Source: Nocardioides litoris
GTDB taxonomy: Bacteria; Actinomycetota; Actinomycetes; Propionibacteriales; Nocardioidaceae
Assembly: GCF_006346315.1 (NCBI RefSeq)
Contig: NZ_VDMR01000001.1
Span: 1,550,001-1,614,000, forward strand
Direction of reading: 5' to 3'
Length of the DNA: 64,000 nucleotides
How positions within the stretch are numbered: the stretch's first letter is position 1; each line of letters begins with the position of its first letter. Of this stretch, positions 15,558-24,807 are shown one piece after another. The notes beneath the pieces are model-generated. The model had not been told where the DNA came from. It made no database searches and saw only the letters and a list, made by a program, of their open reading frames with translations. Both the position numbers and the translations under genes were made by a program.

Positions 15558-17540
15558 TCAGACGTCGATCTGCGACCCCATGATGACCGTCCGGTCGCGG
15601 GGCAGGTTGAAGTAGCCGACCGCGTCGGCGGAGATGCCGGCGGTGGCGACGAAGAGCCGCTTGCGCCAGCGCGCCAGGCCCGGCTCGGAGCCGACCCGCA
15701 GCTCGATGGTGGAGACGAAGTACGTCGTCGCCTCCGGCTCGAGCGGCAGCTCGGTCGAGGTGCCCCGGACCTGGTCGAGCACGGCGGGGACGTCCGGGCT
15801 CTCGGCGTACCCGTAGCGGGCGAGGACGTGGATGATGCCGTCGTCGGTCCAGCCGAGGGAGTCGACCACGACGCGGTCCTCGGGCGCCACGGTGGGCACG
15901 AGCGCCGTGTGCACGGACAGCACGACCACGTGCTCGTGCAGCACCGAGTTGTGCTCGACGTTGGTCCGCATGGCCAGCGGCGTCGTCTCCTTGGTGCGGT
16001 TGAGGAAGACCGCGGTGCCGGGCACCCGGCGCAGCGGCGGGTCCTGGGCGTGCAGGTCGTCGACGAACGCCCGCAGCTCGCCCTCGGCGCTCTCGCGCTG
16101 GCGCGAGACCTGGCGGCGGCCCGCGTGCCAGGTGGTGAGGACGGTGAAGACGGCGGCGGCGATCAGCAGCGGGAGCCAGGCGCCGCTGAAGAGCTTGGTC
16201 AGGTTGCCGGCGAGGAACAGCAGCTCCAGCGGGAGGAAGAACGCGCCCACGAGCACGACGAGGGGCAGCGGCACGCCCCAGTGCCTCCAGGCCAGGAAGG
16301 CCAGCAGCACGGTGCCGAGGCTGACCGTGCCCGTGACCGCGACGCCGTAGGCGAAGGCCAGCGACGCCGAGGAGCGGAACGAGAAGACCAGCACCAGCAC
16401 CGCGACCATGAGCACCCAGTTGATCCAGGGCACGTAGATCTGGCCGGCCGTCTCCTCGGAGGTGTGCAGCACCCGCAGCCGCGGCAGGTAGCCGAGCTGG
16501 GTGGCCTGGCGGGCCACGGAGAACGCGCCGCTGATCACCGCCTGGGAGGCGATGACGGTGGCCGCGGTGGCCAGGAGCACGACGGGCACCAGGGCCCAGT
16601 CGGGCACGAGCAGGAAGAACGGCGCGCGGCTGTTGGCGGGGTCCTCCAGGATCAGCGCGCCCTGGCCGAGGTAGTTGAGCACCAGGGCGGGGAAGGCGAC
16701 CACCAGCCAGGCCCGGGTGATGGTGGGGCGACCGAAGTGGCCCAGGTCGGCGTACAGCGCCTCGGCGCCGGTGATCGCGAGCACGCAGGCCGCGAGCGCG
16801 AAGAACGCCGTGCCGAAGTCGCCGACCAGGAACCCCAGGGCGTACGTCGGGGAGAGCGCCTTGAGCACGGCCGGGTCGCCCACCACGCCGACCAGCCCGG
16901 TCACCCCGAGCAGGGTGAACCACACGAGCATCACGGGGCCGAACAACCGCCCCACCCGCGCGGTGCCGAACCGCTGGGCGGCGAAGAGCACGACGATGAT
17001 GACCGCGGTCAGCGGTACGACGAGGGCCTCGAACGACGGCTCGACCAGCTCGAGCCCCTCCACGGCCGACATGACCGAGATGGCCGGGGTGATCATGCTG
17101 TCGCCGAAGAACAACGAGGCGCCGAAGATGCCGAGCAGCGCCAGCACCGCCTTGGTACGCCGCGACCCGGGGGCGCGTCGCCGCACGAGCAGCGTCATCA
17201 GGGAGAGGATGCCGCCCTCGCCCTCGTTGTCGGCGCGCAGCACGATGAGGACGTACTTGATCGTGACCAGCAGCGTCACCGCCCAGAAGATGAGCGACGC
17301 GACGCCGTACACGTGGTCGGTGGTGACCGCGACCGGGTGCGGGTCCCCGGGGTCGAAGACGGTCTGGATGGTGTAGATCGGGCTGGTCCCGATGTCGCCG
17401 AACACGACGCCCAGCGCGCCGAGCGTCAGCGCCGCCGTGGCCCCGCGGGGCGCCCCGTGGTGCTGGAGACCCTCCACGTCGCTCGCGCCCGCGTCGCTGC
17501 CCTCACGGCCGGTCCCCAGGTCCGGCGTGCCCTTGCTCAT
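15558..17540 (-). CDS. kup: Kup-type potassium uptake protein
   Basis: Low-affinity proton-coupled K+ importer, 660 residues. The first 450 residues hold about twelve TM helices with the Kup signatures GVVFGDIGTSPIYT, EGEGGILSL, FFGDSMITPAISVLSA-like (FFGDSMITPAISVMSA) and ITGAEALYADLGHFGR. The C-terminal cytoplasmic domain is about 200 residues (AVFLNRTKETTPLAM). The ATG at 17540 is preferred because earlier codons in the same frame are low-complexity. It ends with a strong double terminator. No c-di-AMP riboswitch was recognised in the 162-base upstream gap. Confidence 0.95.
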   Translation of the reverse strand: MSKGTPDLGTGREGSDAGASDVEGLQHHGAPRGATAALTLGALGVVFGDIGTSPIYTIQTVFDPGDPHPVAVTTDHVYGVASLIFWAVTLLVTIKYVLIVLRADNEGEGGILSLMTLLVRRRAPGSRRTKAVLALLGIFGASLFFGDSMITPAISVMSAVEGLELVEPSFEALVVPLTAVIIVVLFAAQRFGTARVGRLFGPVMLVWFTLLGVTGLVGVVGDPAVLKALSPTYALGFLVGDFGTAFFALAACVLAITGAEALYADLGHFGRPTITRAWLVVAFPALVLNYLGQGALILEDPANSRAPFFLLVPDWALVPVVLLATAATVIASQAVISGAFSVARQATQLGYLPRLRVLHTSEETAGQIYVPWINWVLMVAVLVLVFSFRSSASLAFAYGVAVTGTVSLGTVLLAFLAWRHWGVPLPLVVLVGAFFLPLELLFLAGNLTKLFSGAWLPLLIAAAVFTVLTTWHAGRRQVSRQRESAEGELRAFVDDLHAQDPPLRRVPGTAVFLNRTKETTPLAMRTNVEHNSVLHEHVVVLSVHTALVPTVAPEDRVVVDSLGWTDDGIIHVLARYGYAESPDVPAVLDQVRGTSTELPLEPEATTYFVSTIELRVGSEPGLARWRKRLFVATAGISADAVGYFNLPRDRTVIMGSQIDV

Positions 17541-17702
17541 GTCGGCAACGTACGCCGCCGCGGACGGCCCCGGACGGCGGTCCTGACCCGTTCGGGTGGG
17601 GCGGGCGGAACGCTCGGCCACAAGTCGGGGATTCGCCGGACCGATGCTCCGGGTGGTGACATCGTCACGCACACCAGCCCCCGACGCCCGTCTCGGAGCC
17701 TC

Positions 17703-18371
17703 ATGTCCGCCCTTGCTGTGCCCGCCCCGGTGGCGCCCGCCCCCCGCGCCGCCACCGACTCGATGCTGGGCCAGGTCCTGCGCCGCCTGGCCGCCAACCT
17801 GACCGTCGCCTGCGTCGTCCCGGCCCTGCTGCTCTACGTCGTGCTGCAGCTCGCCGGCGTCGCCCCGGCTGTCCTGAGCGCGCTCGCGTGGTCGTACGCC
17901 GCCATGGCCTGGCGCCGGGCCACGGGCCGCCAGACCTCCGGCCTGCTGGTGATCGCGGCGGCGATCCTCACCGTGCGGACGGTGTTCACGCTCTCCACCG
18001 GCAACACCTACGTCTACTTCCTCGAGCCCATCGTCACCGACAGCATCGTGGCGCTGATGTTCCTGGGCTCGCTGGCGACCGCGCGCCCGCTCGTGGCGCG
18101 GGTGGCCGCCGACTTCTACCCGATGACCGCCGACCTCAAGAGGTGCCCCAAGGTGGCGCGGTTGTTCCAGCGGCTCACGCTGATGTGGGCCGGCGTCGGC
18201 CTGCTCAAGGCGGGCGTCGGCTTCTGGCTCCTCGAGACCCTCGACACCGCCGACTTCGTGCTGGTCAAGACGAGCGCGACCATCGCGATCACCGTGCTGG
18301 CCGTCGTCGTCACGGTCCGCGCGGCCGTCGTCGTGCTCCGGCGCCACCACCCCGCACAAGCCTCCGCCTGA
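17703..18371 (+). CDS. VC0807-like integral membrane protein
   Basis: 222 residues with about six TM helices. The pattern is that of the VC0807 family: VPALLLYVVLQLAG, ALAWSYAAMAWRRATGRQ, LLVIAAAILTVRTVFTLSTGN, FLEPIVTDSIVALMFLGSL, then a DFYPMTADLK loop and two C-terminal helices. The function is not known. It may be a small-molecule permease or a regulator of one. ATG at 17703, divergent from kup with a GTGAC-ATC-GTCAC palindrome at 17656-17668 in the promoter region. Confidence 0.7.
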   Translation: MSALAVPAPVAPAPRAATDSMLGQVLRRLAANLTVACVVPALLLYVVLQLAGVAPAVLSALAWSYAAMAWRRATGRQTSGLLVIAAAILTVRTVFTLSTGNTYVYFLEPIVTDSIVALMFLGSLATARPLVARVAADFYPMTADLKRCPKVARLFQRLTLMWAGVGLLKAGVGFWLLETLDTADFVLVKTSATIAITVLAVVVTVRAAVVVLRRHHPAQASA

Positions 18372-18582
18372 CCCTCTCGGCCGCGTCGACGGCATCGACG
18401 GGTCCGCTCGCTGCCGAGGCCGGCTAGACGGCTCCTGCTCGACCGGGACCTCGACGGCGCCCGCCCCGACCGAGTCGGCCCGCGCCGGCGGTTGCGTCGG
18501 GGGTTCCTGGCACGGTCGGCGTCATGGAGGACATCGACCACTGCTGCCGGCGAAGCAGCACGCGCGGACCCGTGGGGGAGAC

Positions 18583-19383
18583 GTGAGCACACGGCCCACC
18601 CCCGTCGTCGTGCTCGAGTCCTTCCGCGGCGAGTACGCCGATCGCTCGGCCTGGGCGGTCGTCCGGGTCGACGGGCCCGGATGGATCGGCACGCTCCCGG
18701 TGCACGAGCTGGAGCTGCTGTGCGCCGGCCCGGACGGCGTACCGCTGCACGGCCTGCCGCACCGGCGCGAGGGTGACCACGTCGAGATCACCCTCGGGCC
18801 GGCGCGGGTCCGCGGGCGGGTGGCCGAGTGGCGCGACCTGGTCGAGCGGCTGCTGACCACGCCGCGCACGACGGGCGAGCTGCTGGAGTCGCCGTCCGGG
18901 CGGCCGTGGGACGGCCCGGTGAGTGACGTACGTGTGGCCGACGTGCGGGTCGCCCACGAGCCGGCCCGGCCGGAGACGCCGGCCGAGGTCCTGGCCGCGG
19001 CGGCCGGGATGGACCTCGACCGCTTCATCGAGCTCCTCGGCGACGTCTGGCGGGCCGTGCCGGGCGAGGGCCCGCTCGGCACCTACCTCTGGGGCGAGCC
19101 CGCCCAGCTGGCCGCCGAGCCCGTCCTCGACGGCCTTGAGATCGGGACCCCGCGCGCCCGCTGGACCACCCACCTCAGCCACTACGAGGTGCTGGACCGG
19201 CGCCTGGTCACCGGTGACCAGACCGACGAGGAGGTGCGCGACGCCGTCGCGCCGCTGTTGCGTCGTCGGCGGCGCGGGTTCAGGTGGTGTCGGTACTGCG
19301 GCCAGATGCTCGCGCCGGACGCGAGGTTCGCCCGAGACACCTGCTACGGCTGCGCCACCGCCCGTCTCGGCGTCGTCTACTGA
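18583..19383 (+). CDS. Unknown protein with C-terminal zinc ribbon
   Basis: 266 residues, not recognised as a named family. The start is a GTG with GGGGGAG 6 bases upstream. The first 110 residues are rich in beta-strand-like stretches. The middle has FIELLGDVWRAVPGEGPLG, probably helical. The C-terminus has two CxxC pairs (CRYCGQML and CYGCATARLG) spaced about 17 residues apart, a zinc-ribbon typical of nucleic-acid- or protein-binding modules. No signal peptide and no TM, so cytoplasmic. It lies just ahead of a leftward tRNA cluster. The 211 bases before it hold no other gene that I can support. Confidence 0.7.
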   Translation: MSTRPTPVVVLESFRGEYADRSAWAVVRVDGPGWIGTLPVHELELLCAGPDGVPLHGLPHRREGDHVEITLGPARVRGRVAEWRDLVERLLTTPRTTGELLESPSGRPWDGPVSDVRVADVRVAHEPARPETPAEVLAAAAGMDLDRFIELLGDVWRAVPGEGPLGTYLWGEPAQLAAEPVLDGLEIGTPRARWTTHLSHYEVLDRRLVTGDQTDEEVRDAVAPLLRRRRRGFRWCRYCGQMLAPDARFARDTCYGCATARLGVVY

Positions 19384-19404
19384 GCCGGGAGGTCCGAAAA
19401 CCAG

Positions 19405-19431
19405 CAGAGGCTCCCCGCTGGGGAGCCTCTG
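19405..19431 (-). terminator. Terminator of the tRNA cluster
   Basis: Perfect 12-base stem CAGAGGCTCCCC / GGGGAGCCTCTG with a 3-base loop, followed on the minus strand by CTGGTTTTC. It ends the leftward Gly-Cys-Val tRNA transcript and may also act on the convergent zinc-ribbon gene. Confidence 0.75.
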
Positions 19432-19442
19432 GCCGGTGACGC

Positions 19443-19517
19443 TGGTGGGCGATACTGGGTTTGAACCAGTGACCTCTTCCGTGTCAAGGAAGCGCGCTAC
19501 CGCTGCGCCAATCGCCC
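19443..19517 (-). tRNA. tRNA-Val (anticodon GAC)
   Basis: Cloverleaf on the minus strand: acceptor GGGCGAT / ATCGCCC, anticodon loop TTGACAC, T loop GGTTCAAACC. CCA is encoded after discriminator A. It is very similar (about 67 of 72) to the tRNA-Val at 21278 on the opposite strand. Confidence 0.95.
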
Positions 19518-19546
19518 GTGGTGGAGATGTTGAGTTGTCGCATCCG

Positions 19547-19617
19547 AGGTGGGTACGGGATTTGAACCCGTGTACACGGATTTGCAGTCCGTTGCCTCGC
19601 CTCTCGGCCAACCCACC
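19547..19617 (-). tRNA. tRNA-Cys (anticodon GCA)
   Basis: Minus-strand cloverleaf: acceptor GGTGGGT / ACCCACC, anticodon loop CTGCAAA, T arm GGGTTCAAATCCC, and the discriminator U that CysRS needs. CCA is not encoded. Middle gene of the leftward three-tRNA cluster. Confidence 0.95.
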
Positions 19618-19660
19618 GTGCTACTGGCTGGAGGTCGGGCCGTGACACTTGACCTCTCAG

Positions 19661-19733
19661 AGCGGACGACGAGGCTCGAACTCGCGACCTCAACCTTGGC
19701 AAGGTTGCGCTCTACCAACTGAGCTACGTCCGC
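19661..19733 (-). tRNA. tRNA-Gly (anticodon GCC)
   Basis: Minus-strand cloverleaf: acceptor GCGGACG / CGTCCGC, D arm AGCTCAGTTGGTAGAGC, anticodon loop TTGCCAA, T loop AGTTCGAGCC, discriminator U. First gene of the tRNA cluster, closest to its promoter. Confidence 0.95.
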
Positions 19734-19766
19734 TTGCGGCTCCGGGTTTCCCCTGAGTGCGTGTGA

Positions 19767-19795
19767 ACAGTAGCCCACACCGTCGGGCCTGCCAA
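19767..19795 (-). promoter_or_regulatory. Promoter of the tRNA Gly-Cys-Val cluster
   Basis: On the minus strand TTGGCA is followed after exactly 17 bases by TACTGT. This is a good sigma-70-type pair lying about 35 bases upstream of tRNA-Gly. The same TACTGT hexamer occurs ahead of the tRNA-Val at 21278. Confidence 0.65.
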
Positions 19796-19848
19796 AACCG
19801 GTACCCGGTCCGCCGTGTCGGCGGCCCGTCCTGGCTAGGTTGGCGGCC

Positions 19849-20667
19849 ATGCGCGCATGGGTCGACGGGCAGCTGCTGGCGGATCCGACCGGCCCGGCGG
19901 TGAGCGTCGTCGACCATGGCCTGACCGTCGGCGACGGCGTCTTCGAGGCCGTGAAGGTGGTCGACGGGCGGCCCTTCGCGCTGGGCCTCCACCTCGACCG
20001 CCTGCAGCGGTCCGCCGCCGGACTCGGCCTCGGGGAGGTCGACCGCGAGCTCGTCGAGGCCGGAGTCGCCGCGACCCTCGACGGTCAGGACCTGCCACTC
20101 GGCCGCATCCGCATCACGCTCACCGGCGGCCCGGCACCGCTCGGCTCGGGCCGGGGCGACCACCCGATGACCGTGGTCGTCGTCGCTGCCCCCATGCAGC
20201 CCCAGGGCGCCGCGACGGCCGTCGTCACCGTGCCGTGGCGCCGCAACGAGCACGGCGCCCTCGCGGGCCTGAAGACCACGTCGTACGCCGAGAACGTGGT
20301 CGCGCTCGCCGAGGCCCAGCGCCAGGGCGCGAGCGAGGCCGTCTTCGCCAACCTGGCCGGCCACCTGTGCGAGGGGACCGGCTCCAACGTCTTCTACGTC
20401 GTCGGCGGTGAGCTGCGCACCCCGACGCTCGCCTCGGGCTGCCTGGCCGGCGTCACCCGCGCCCTGCTGCTCGAATGGTACGGCGGCCGCGAGGTCGACG
20501 AGCCCATCGAGGTCGCGGAGGGGGCCGACGAGGTCTTCCTGGTCTCGACGACGCGCGACGTGCAGCCGGTGGTGCGGTGGGGCGCGCGGACCCTCGAGGT
20601 CGGGCCGGTCACCCGCGCGGCGGCCGAGGCCTGGCGCCGCCGGGAACCGGAGCTGCTCGGCCGCTGA
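19849..20667 (+). CDS. Class IV PLP aminotransferase, aminodeoxychorismate lyase (PabC)-like
   Basis: 272 residues of the fold IV PLP enzymes (branched-chain aminotransferase, D-amino-acid transaminase, aminodeoxychorismate lyase). The PLP lysine is in LAGLKTTSYAENV; the phosphate-binding and active-site loops are SEAVFANLAGHLCEGTGSN and GCLAGVTR. The single-domain length and the absence of a long C-terminal extension favour aminodeoxychorismate lyase, which makes p-aminobenzoate for folate. A pabB partner is not adjacent, so this stays an inference. ATG at 19849 is preferred over an upstream TTG. Confidence 0.8.
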   Translation: MRAWVDGQLLADPTGPAVSVVDHGLTVGDGVFEAVKVVDGRPFALGLHLDRLQRSAAGLGLGEVDRELVEAGVAATLDGQDLPLGRIRITLTGGPAPLGSGRGDHPMTVVVVAAPMQPQGAATAVVTVPWRRNEHGALAGLKTTSYAENVVALAEAQRQGASEAVFANLAGHLCEGTGSNVFYVVGGELRTPTLASGCLAGVTRALLLEWYGGREVDEPIEVAEGADEVFLVSTTRDVQPVVRWGARTLEVGPVTRAAAEAWRRREPELLGR

Positions 20668-20682
20668 GGCCGCCAGCCAGGC

Positions 20683-21096
20683 TCAGGCCAGCAGCCCGGT
20701 GAGGAAGTCGTCGATGTCGACGCTCTCCTCGCCGGGACGGACGGCGATCCAGGTGCGACCGAGGAAGCCGAGCAGCTCGCCCGTGCGCACCTCGACCTGG
20801 AGCCGACCCTCGGGGGAGTGGAAGTCCATCCGCACGACCGCGCGGCCGTCCTCGTCGAGGCCGGGCCGCAGCCGGATGTCACCGTCACCGCACGGCTCGC
20901 CGAGCCCACGGACCAGCAGGGACCGGGACACCACCCACGGGATGTCGCCGGCCGGCACGTGGAAGGTCACCTGGACGGCGTACGGGTCGGCGACGTCGTA
21001 GCAGAACGTCGCGATAAAGGCCATCGGGCGCCCGTGCTCGTCGTCGCAGTGCAGGGCGATGTCGGCGGTGACGGCGGGGGCGAGCGGCTGGCTCAT
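20683..21096 (-). CDS. SsgA-family cell-division/sporulation regulator (SsgB-like)
   Basis: 137 residues, the size of SsgA-like proteins, which are found only in actinobacteria and steer FtsZ and septum placement. Family features are an N-terminal beta-strand, FCYDVADPYAVQVTFHVP, then VSRSLLVRGLGEPCGDGDIRLRP, and the C-terminal FLGRTWIAVRPGEESVDIDDFL. It is a whole gene with no sign of decay. The ATG at 21096 fits the family length; a further upstream start would add 14 residues. It lies between two inverted tRNA-Val genes. Confidence 0.88.
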   Translation of the reverse strand: MSQPLAPAVTADIALHCDDEHGRPMAFIATFCYDVADPYAVQVTFHVPAGDIPWVVSRSLLVRGLGEPCGDGDIRLRPGLDEDGRAVVRMDFHSPEGRLQVEVRTGELLGFLGRTWIAVRPGEESVDIDDFLTGLLA

Positions 21097-21277
21097 GGGG
21101 GGTAGTCCAATGTCCGAGAGCAGGGGGCGATGGCGCACGGTGGTGCGCTCTCACCTCTATGGACGCAGCCGGGGCCGATTCCGTTGCTCGAACGGCGGAA
21201 ATCGTGGCCGACCGTTACCAAACAGTGACCGGGTGGGAGGTCGCGGTCGGGGTGCGCTACTGTCTGCGGCGCAACGC

Positions 21278-21349
21278 GGGCGATTGGCGCAGTGGTAGCG
21301 CGCTTCGTTCACACCGAAGAGGTCACTGGTTCGAACCCAGTATCGCCCA
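21278..21349 (+). tRNA. tRNA-Val (anticodon CAC)
   Basis: Plus-strand cloverleaf: acceptor GGGCGAT / ATCGCCC, anticodon loop TTCACAC, T loop GGTTCGAACC, discriminator A, no encoded CCA. It shares nearly its whole body with the GAC tRNA-Val at 19443, including a compensated anticodon-stem pair. TACTGT at about 21258 may be its -10. Confidence 0.95.
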
Positions 21350-21417
21350 CCCGTCCTTGCACAGCCTTCGCCGCCAAGAGGTCATTCGCTGACCGCAGCG
21401 GGAGGCACGGTGGATCT

Positions 21418-21888
21418 ATGACCACCTCCCCACGCACCGTCGCCGACAAGATGCGCGTCGCTCCGGGCTGCCGGGTCCACGTCGTCGGGGCTCCGCCCGG
21501 TGTCGTCGAGACGCTCGGTCTCCCGCCCCACCGGCTCGTGATGGACCTGACTGGCGCCGAGCTCGACCACGTGCACCTCTTCGTGTGCACCCGCGCGGAG
21601 CTCGAGGCGGGGTTCCCGCCCCTCGTCCCGTACGTCGCCCCGCGCGGTCGTCTCTGGGTCTCGTGGCCGCGCGGGCGTGCCCTCGGCTCCGACCTCGGCC
21701 TGCCCGTCGTCATCGAGGTCGGCTACGACCATGCGATGGTCGAGAGCACCAACGTGCGCGTGGACGACACCTGGACGGCACTTTGCTTCACCCATCCCAA
21801 GCCCGGCAAGGTCTACCGCAACAGCTACGGCACCCTGCCCTGGCAGCGTGGCGCCGACCGGCTCCCGGACCCGGTCAAGCCCACCTGA
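21418..21888 (+). CDS. DUF3052-like cytoplasmic protein
   Basis: 156 residues. It begins TVADKMRVAPGCRVHVVGAPPG, then HVHLFVCTRAELEAGFPPLVPYVAPRGRLWVSWPRG and VDDTWTALCFTHP. This is the layout of DUF3052 proteins: a small Rossmann-like fold without catalytic residues of any known methyltransferase. The function is unknown. ATG at 21418 with GGGAGG farther upstream. It lies just downstream of tRNA-Val(CAC). Confidence 0.75.
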   Translation: MTTSPRTVADKMRVAPGCRVHVVGAPPGVVETLGLPPHRLVMDLTGAELDHVHLFVCTRAELEAGFPPLVPYVAPRGRLWVSWPRGRALGSDLGLPVVIEVGYDHAMVESTNVRVDDTWTALCFTHPKPGKVYRNSYGTLPWQRGADRLPDPVKPT

Positions 21889-21937
21889 GGCGCCACCGCC
21901 GGGGAACAACTCAGCGCCGGACGGCGATGTGCCTGGC

Positions 21938-22633
21938 ATGACCGAGAACATCACCCTGGGACTCATCGGCGCCGGCAACATCGGCAGCACCGTCGCGCGC
22001 CTCGCCGTCGACGCCGGCCACGACGTCGTCCTGTCCAACAGCCGCGGCCCCGAGACGCTGTCCGACCTGGTGGCCGAGCTAGGGCCGCAGGCCCGCGCCG
22101 CGACGTCCGCCGAGGCGGCCGCGGCCGGCGACATCGTGGTCGTCACCGTGCCCCTCAAGGCCTACCGCGACGTCCCCGTCGAGCCGCTGGCCGGCAAGGT
22201 CGTCATCGACACCAACAACTACTACCCCGAGCGCGACGGCCACATCGCCGAGCTCGACGACGAGTCCACGACCACGTCCGAGCTGCTGCAGGCCCACCTG
22301 CCGACCTCCGAGGTCGTCAAGGGCTTCAACAACATCTACTTCGAGCACCTGCGCACCCTCGCCCGCCCGAGCGGCGCGCCCGACCGCAGCGCCCTCCTCA
22401 TCGCCGGCGACGACGCCGAGGCCAAGCAGACCGCCGCCGCGTTCCTCGACTCCCTGGGGTACGACGCCCACGACGTCGGCCCGCTCGCCGAGGGCTGGCG
22501 CTACCAGCGCGACACCGCGGCGTACGCCGGCGCCTACGCCCCCGACGGCGACTTCAGCAACCCGCGACCGGCCACGCCGGAGCACCTCGACCGGCTGCTC
22601 GCGCAGGCCCAGCGCTACCGCGACATGGACTGA
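21938..22633 (+). CDS. NADPH-dependent F420 reductase family oxidoreductase
   Basis: 231 residues. The N-terminal Rossmann fold is TLGLIGAGNIGSTVARLAVDAGHDVVLSNSRG, where Ser/Arg after beta-2 suits NADP. The core IVVVTVPLKAYRDVP and KVVIDTNNYYPERDG match the NpdG/F420-reductase and short ProC-like family. A later FNNIYFEHLRTLARP and the C-terminal EGWRYQRDTAAY fit members acting on other substrates. It could pass hydride between NADPH and F420, which fits the F420-type PPOX gene nearby, but substrate assignment is uncertain. ATG at 21938, 49 bases after the DUF3052 gene. Confidence 0.75.
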   Translation: MTENITLGLIGAGNIGSTVARLAVDAGHDVVLSNSRGPETLSDLVAELGPQARAATSAEAAAAGDIVVVTVPLKAYRDVPVEPLAGKVVIDTNNYYPERDGHIAELDDESTTTSELLQAHLPTSEVVKGFNNIYFEHLRTLARPSGAPDRSALLIAGDDAEAKQTAAAFLDSLGYDAHDVGPLAEGWRYQRDTAAYAGAYAPDGDFSNPRPATPEHLDRLLAQAQRYRDMD

Positions 22634-22789
22634 GGTGAGCGGCCCGGGGGCTTCAAGGCTCGTTCCGCTCGCACCGCAGCCACCGGGCCACGCGACCGGC
22701 CGGACAACCGGGCGGCGGCGGCCCCGGGTCCGCCGATAGCATCGCGAGGTCCGCCGACCGCCGGCGACGAGCTCTCGAGAGGAACCCCC

Positions 22790-24781
22790 GTGCCCGACAT
22801 CCAGGTCGTCCGCATCCACGCCGGTGAGCGTGAGGAGCGGACCACCACGACGGGCACCAGGGCGTGGGAGCTGTTCGCCGACGACGCCGACGTCATCGCG
22901 GCGCGGGTGGGCGGCCAGCTCAAGGACCTCTCCCACGAGCTCGCCGACGGCGACGAGGTCGAGTCGGTGGCCATCGCGAGCCCCGACGGCCACGACATCC
23001 TGCGCCACTCGACCGCGCACGTGATGGCCCAGGCCGTGCAGCAGCTGTTCCCCGAGGCCAAGCTCGGCATCGGGCCGCCGATCACCGACGGCTTCTACTA
23101 CGACTTCGACGTGCCGACCCCCTTCGTGCCCGAGGACCTCGAGAAGATCGAGACCCGGATGCGCAAGATCATCAAGGAGGGCCAGCGCTTCGAGCGCCGC
23201 GTCACCACCGATGCCGACGCGCTCGACGAGCTCCAGGACGAGCCCTACAAGGTCGAGCTGATCGGCCTCAAGGGCGGCGCGGGCGTCGAGGACGCCGCCG
23301 AGGGCGCGAGCGTCGAGGTCGGGGCCGGCGAGCTGACGATCTACGACAACGTCAACCCGCGGTCGAAGGAGACCGTGTGGTCCGACCTGTGCCGCGGGCC
23401 CCACCTGCCCACCACCAAGCGCATCCCGGCCTTCAAGCTCATGCGCAGCGCGGCGGCGTACTGGCGCGGCGACGAGAAGAACAAGCAGCTCCAGCGCATC
23501 TACGGCACCGCGTGGGAGTCCAAGGAGGCCCTCGAGGCCCACCTCGACCGCATCGCGGAGGCCGAGAAGCGCGACCACCGCAAGCTCGGCCGCGACCTCG
23601 ACCTGTTCAGCTTCCCCGACGAGATCGGCTCGGGCCTGCCGGTCTTCCACCCGCGCGGTGGCGTCATCAAGCGGGAGATGGAGGACTACGTCCGCCGGCG
23701 CCACATCGAGGAGGGCTTCGAGTACGTCGGCACGCCCCACATCTCCAAGGAGCACACCTTCCACCTCTCGGGCCACCTGCCCTACTACGCCGACGGCATG
23801 TTCCCGCCCATGGAGTTCGAGGGCGCGAACTACTACCTCAAGGCCATGAACTGCCCGATGCACAACCTGATCTACCGCTCGCGCGGTCGGTCCTACCGCG
23901 AGCTGCCGCTGCGGCTCTTCGAGTTCGGGCACGTCTACCGCTACGAGAAGTCCGGCGTCATCCACGGCCTGACCCGGGTCCGCGGCTTCGCCCAGGACGA
24001 CTCCCACTCCTACGTCACCGAGGAGCAGGCGCCCGGCGAGATCAAGCACCTGCTCGACTTCGTCCTCGGCCTGCTGCGCGACTTCGGCCTCGACGACTTC
24101 TACCTCGAGCTGTCGACCCGCGACGACTCCAAGCCCGACAAGTTCGTCGGCTCCCAGGAGCAGTGGGACACCGCGACCGAGGTGCTGCGGGTGGCCTGCG
24201 AGGAGTCCGGCCTCGAGCTGGTGCCCGACCCGGGCGGCGCGGCGTTCTACGGTCCCAAGGTCTCGGTGCAGGCCAAGGACGCCATCGGCCGCACCTGGCA
24301 GATGTCGACCATCCAGTACGACTTCAACCAGCCGCAGGGCTTCGACCTGACCTACCAGGCCTCCGACGGCAGTCGGAAGCAGCCGGTGATGATCCACTCG
24401 GCCAAGTTCGGCTCGATCGAGCGGTTCCTCGGGGTGCTCGTCGAGCACTACGCCGGCGCGTTCCCCCCGTGGCTGGCCCCCGTGCAGGTGCAGGCGATCC
24501 CGGTGGCCGACTTCGCCTCCGACTACCTGCACGACGTGGCCCGCCGGATGCGCACCCAGGGCCTGCGCGTCGAGGTCGACGACTCCGACGACCGGATGCA
24601 GAAGAAGATCCGCAACGCCCAGCTGCAGAAGGTGCCGTTCATGCTGATCGCCGGCAACGACGACATCGAGGCGGGCGCGGTCTCCTTCCGCTACCGCGAC
24701 GGGCGCCAGGACAACGGCGTCCCGGTCGACGAGGCCATCGCCCGCGTCGCCACGGCCGTCGCCTCCCGCGACCAGGTCTGA
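22790..24781 (+). CDS. thrS: Threonyl-tRNA synthetase
   Basis: Charges tRNA-Thr, 663 residues. TGS domain at the N-terminus (about 1-65), then the editing domain with its [11 protein letters not shown] motif (HxxxH) and the [11 protein letters not shown]ys/His site, the class II catalytic core (motif 2 in [22 protein letters not shown], zinc ligand Cys in MNCPMH), and the C-terminal anticodon-binding domain ([17 protein letters not shown]). The start is a GTG after GAGAGGAAC. No T-box specifier structure was found in the 156-base leader. In Mycobacterium thrS lies beside the HIT and pgsA genes; here 6.4 kb separates it from the HIT gene. Confidence 0.97.
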   Translation: MPDIQVVRIHAGEREERTTTTGTRAWELFADDADVIAARVGGQLKDLSHELADGDEVESVAIASPDGHDILRHSTAHVMAQAVQQLFPEAKLGIGPPITDGFYYDFDVPTPFVPEDLEKIETRMRKIIKEGQRFERRVTTDADALDELQDEPYKVELIGLKGGAGVEDAAEGASVEVGAGELTIYDNVNPRSKETVWSDLCRGPHLPTTKRIPAFKLMRSAAAYWRGDEKNKQLQRIYGTAWESKEALEAHLDRIAEAEKRDHRKLGRDLDLFSFPDEIGSGLPVFHPRGGVIKREMEDYVRRRHIEEGFEYVGTPHISKEHTFHLSGHLPYYADGMFPPMEFEGANYYLKAMNCPMHNLIYRSRGRSYRELPLRLFEFGHVYRYEKSGVIHGLTRVRGFAQDDSHSYVTEEQAPGEIKHLLDFVLGLLRDFGLDDFYLELSTRDDSKPDKFVGSQEQWDTATEVLRVACEESGLELVPDPGGAAFYGPKVSVQAKDAIGRTWQMSTIQYDFNQPQGFDLTYQASDGSRKQPVMIHSAKFGSIERFLGVLVEHYAGAFPPWLAPVQVQAIPVADFASDYLHDVARRMRTQGLRVEVDDSDDRMQKKIRNAQLQKVPFMLIAGNDDIEAGAVSFRYRDGRQDNGVPVDEAIARVATAVASRDQV

Positions 24782-24807
24782 TCCGCCCCAACCACCCGAA
24801 GGACACG

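Noticed and set aside
17541..17702. c-di-AMP (ydaO-type) riboswitch ahead of kup
   Set aside because: The gap is short and none of the conserved riboswitch segments could be recognised.
15549..18371. A very long open frame antisense to kup running through into the VC0807-like gene
   Set aside because: Its composition is His/Arg/Glu/Gly-rich shadow coding caused by high GC on the opposite strand; kup has full family motifs and a terminator, and the true plus-strand gene begins at 17703.
22634..22789. T-box leader before thrS
   Set aside because: No T-box consensus (TGGNACC), specifier loop or terminator was seen in the 156-base leader.
22079..24532. An 800-codon open frame antisense to thrS
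   Set aside because: Low-complexity Val/Leu/Glu/Gly composition with no motif; ThrRS on the other strand is certain.
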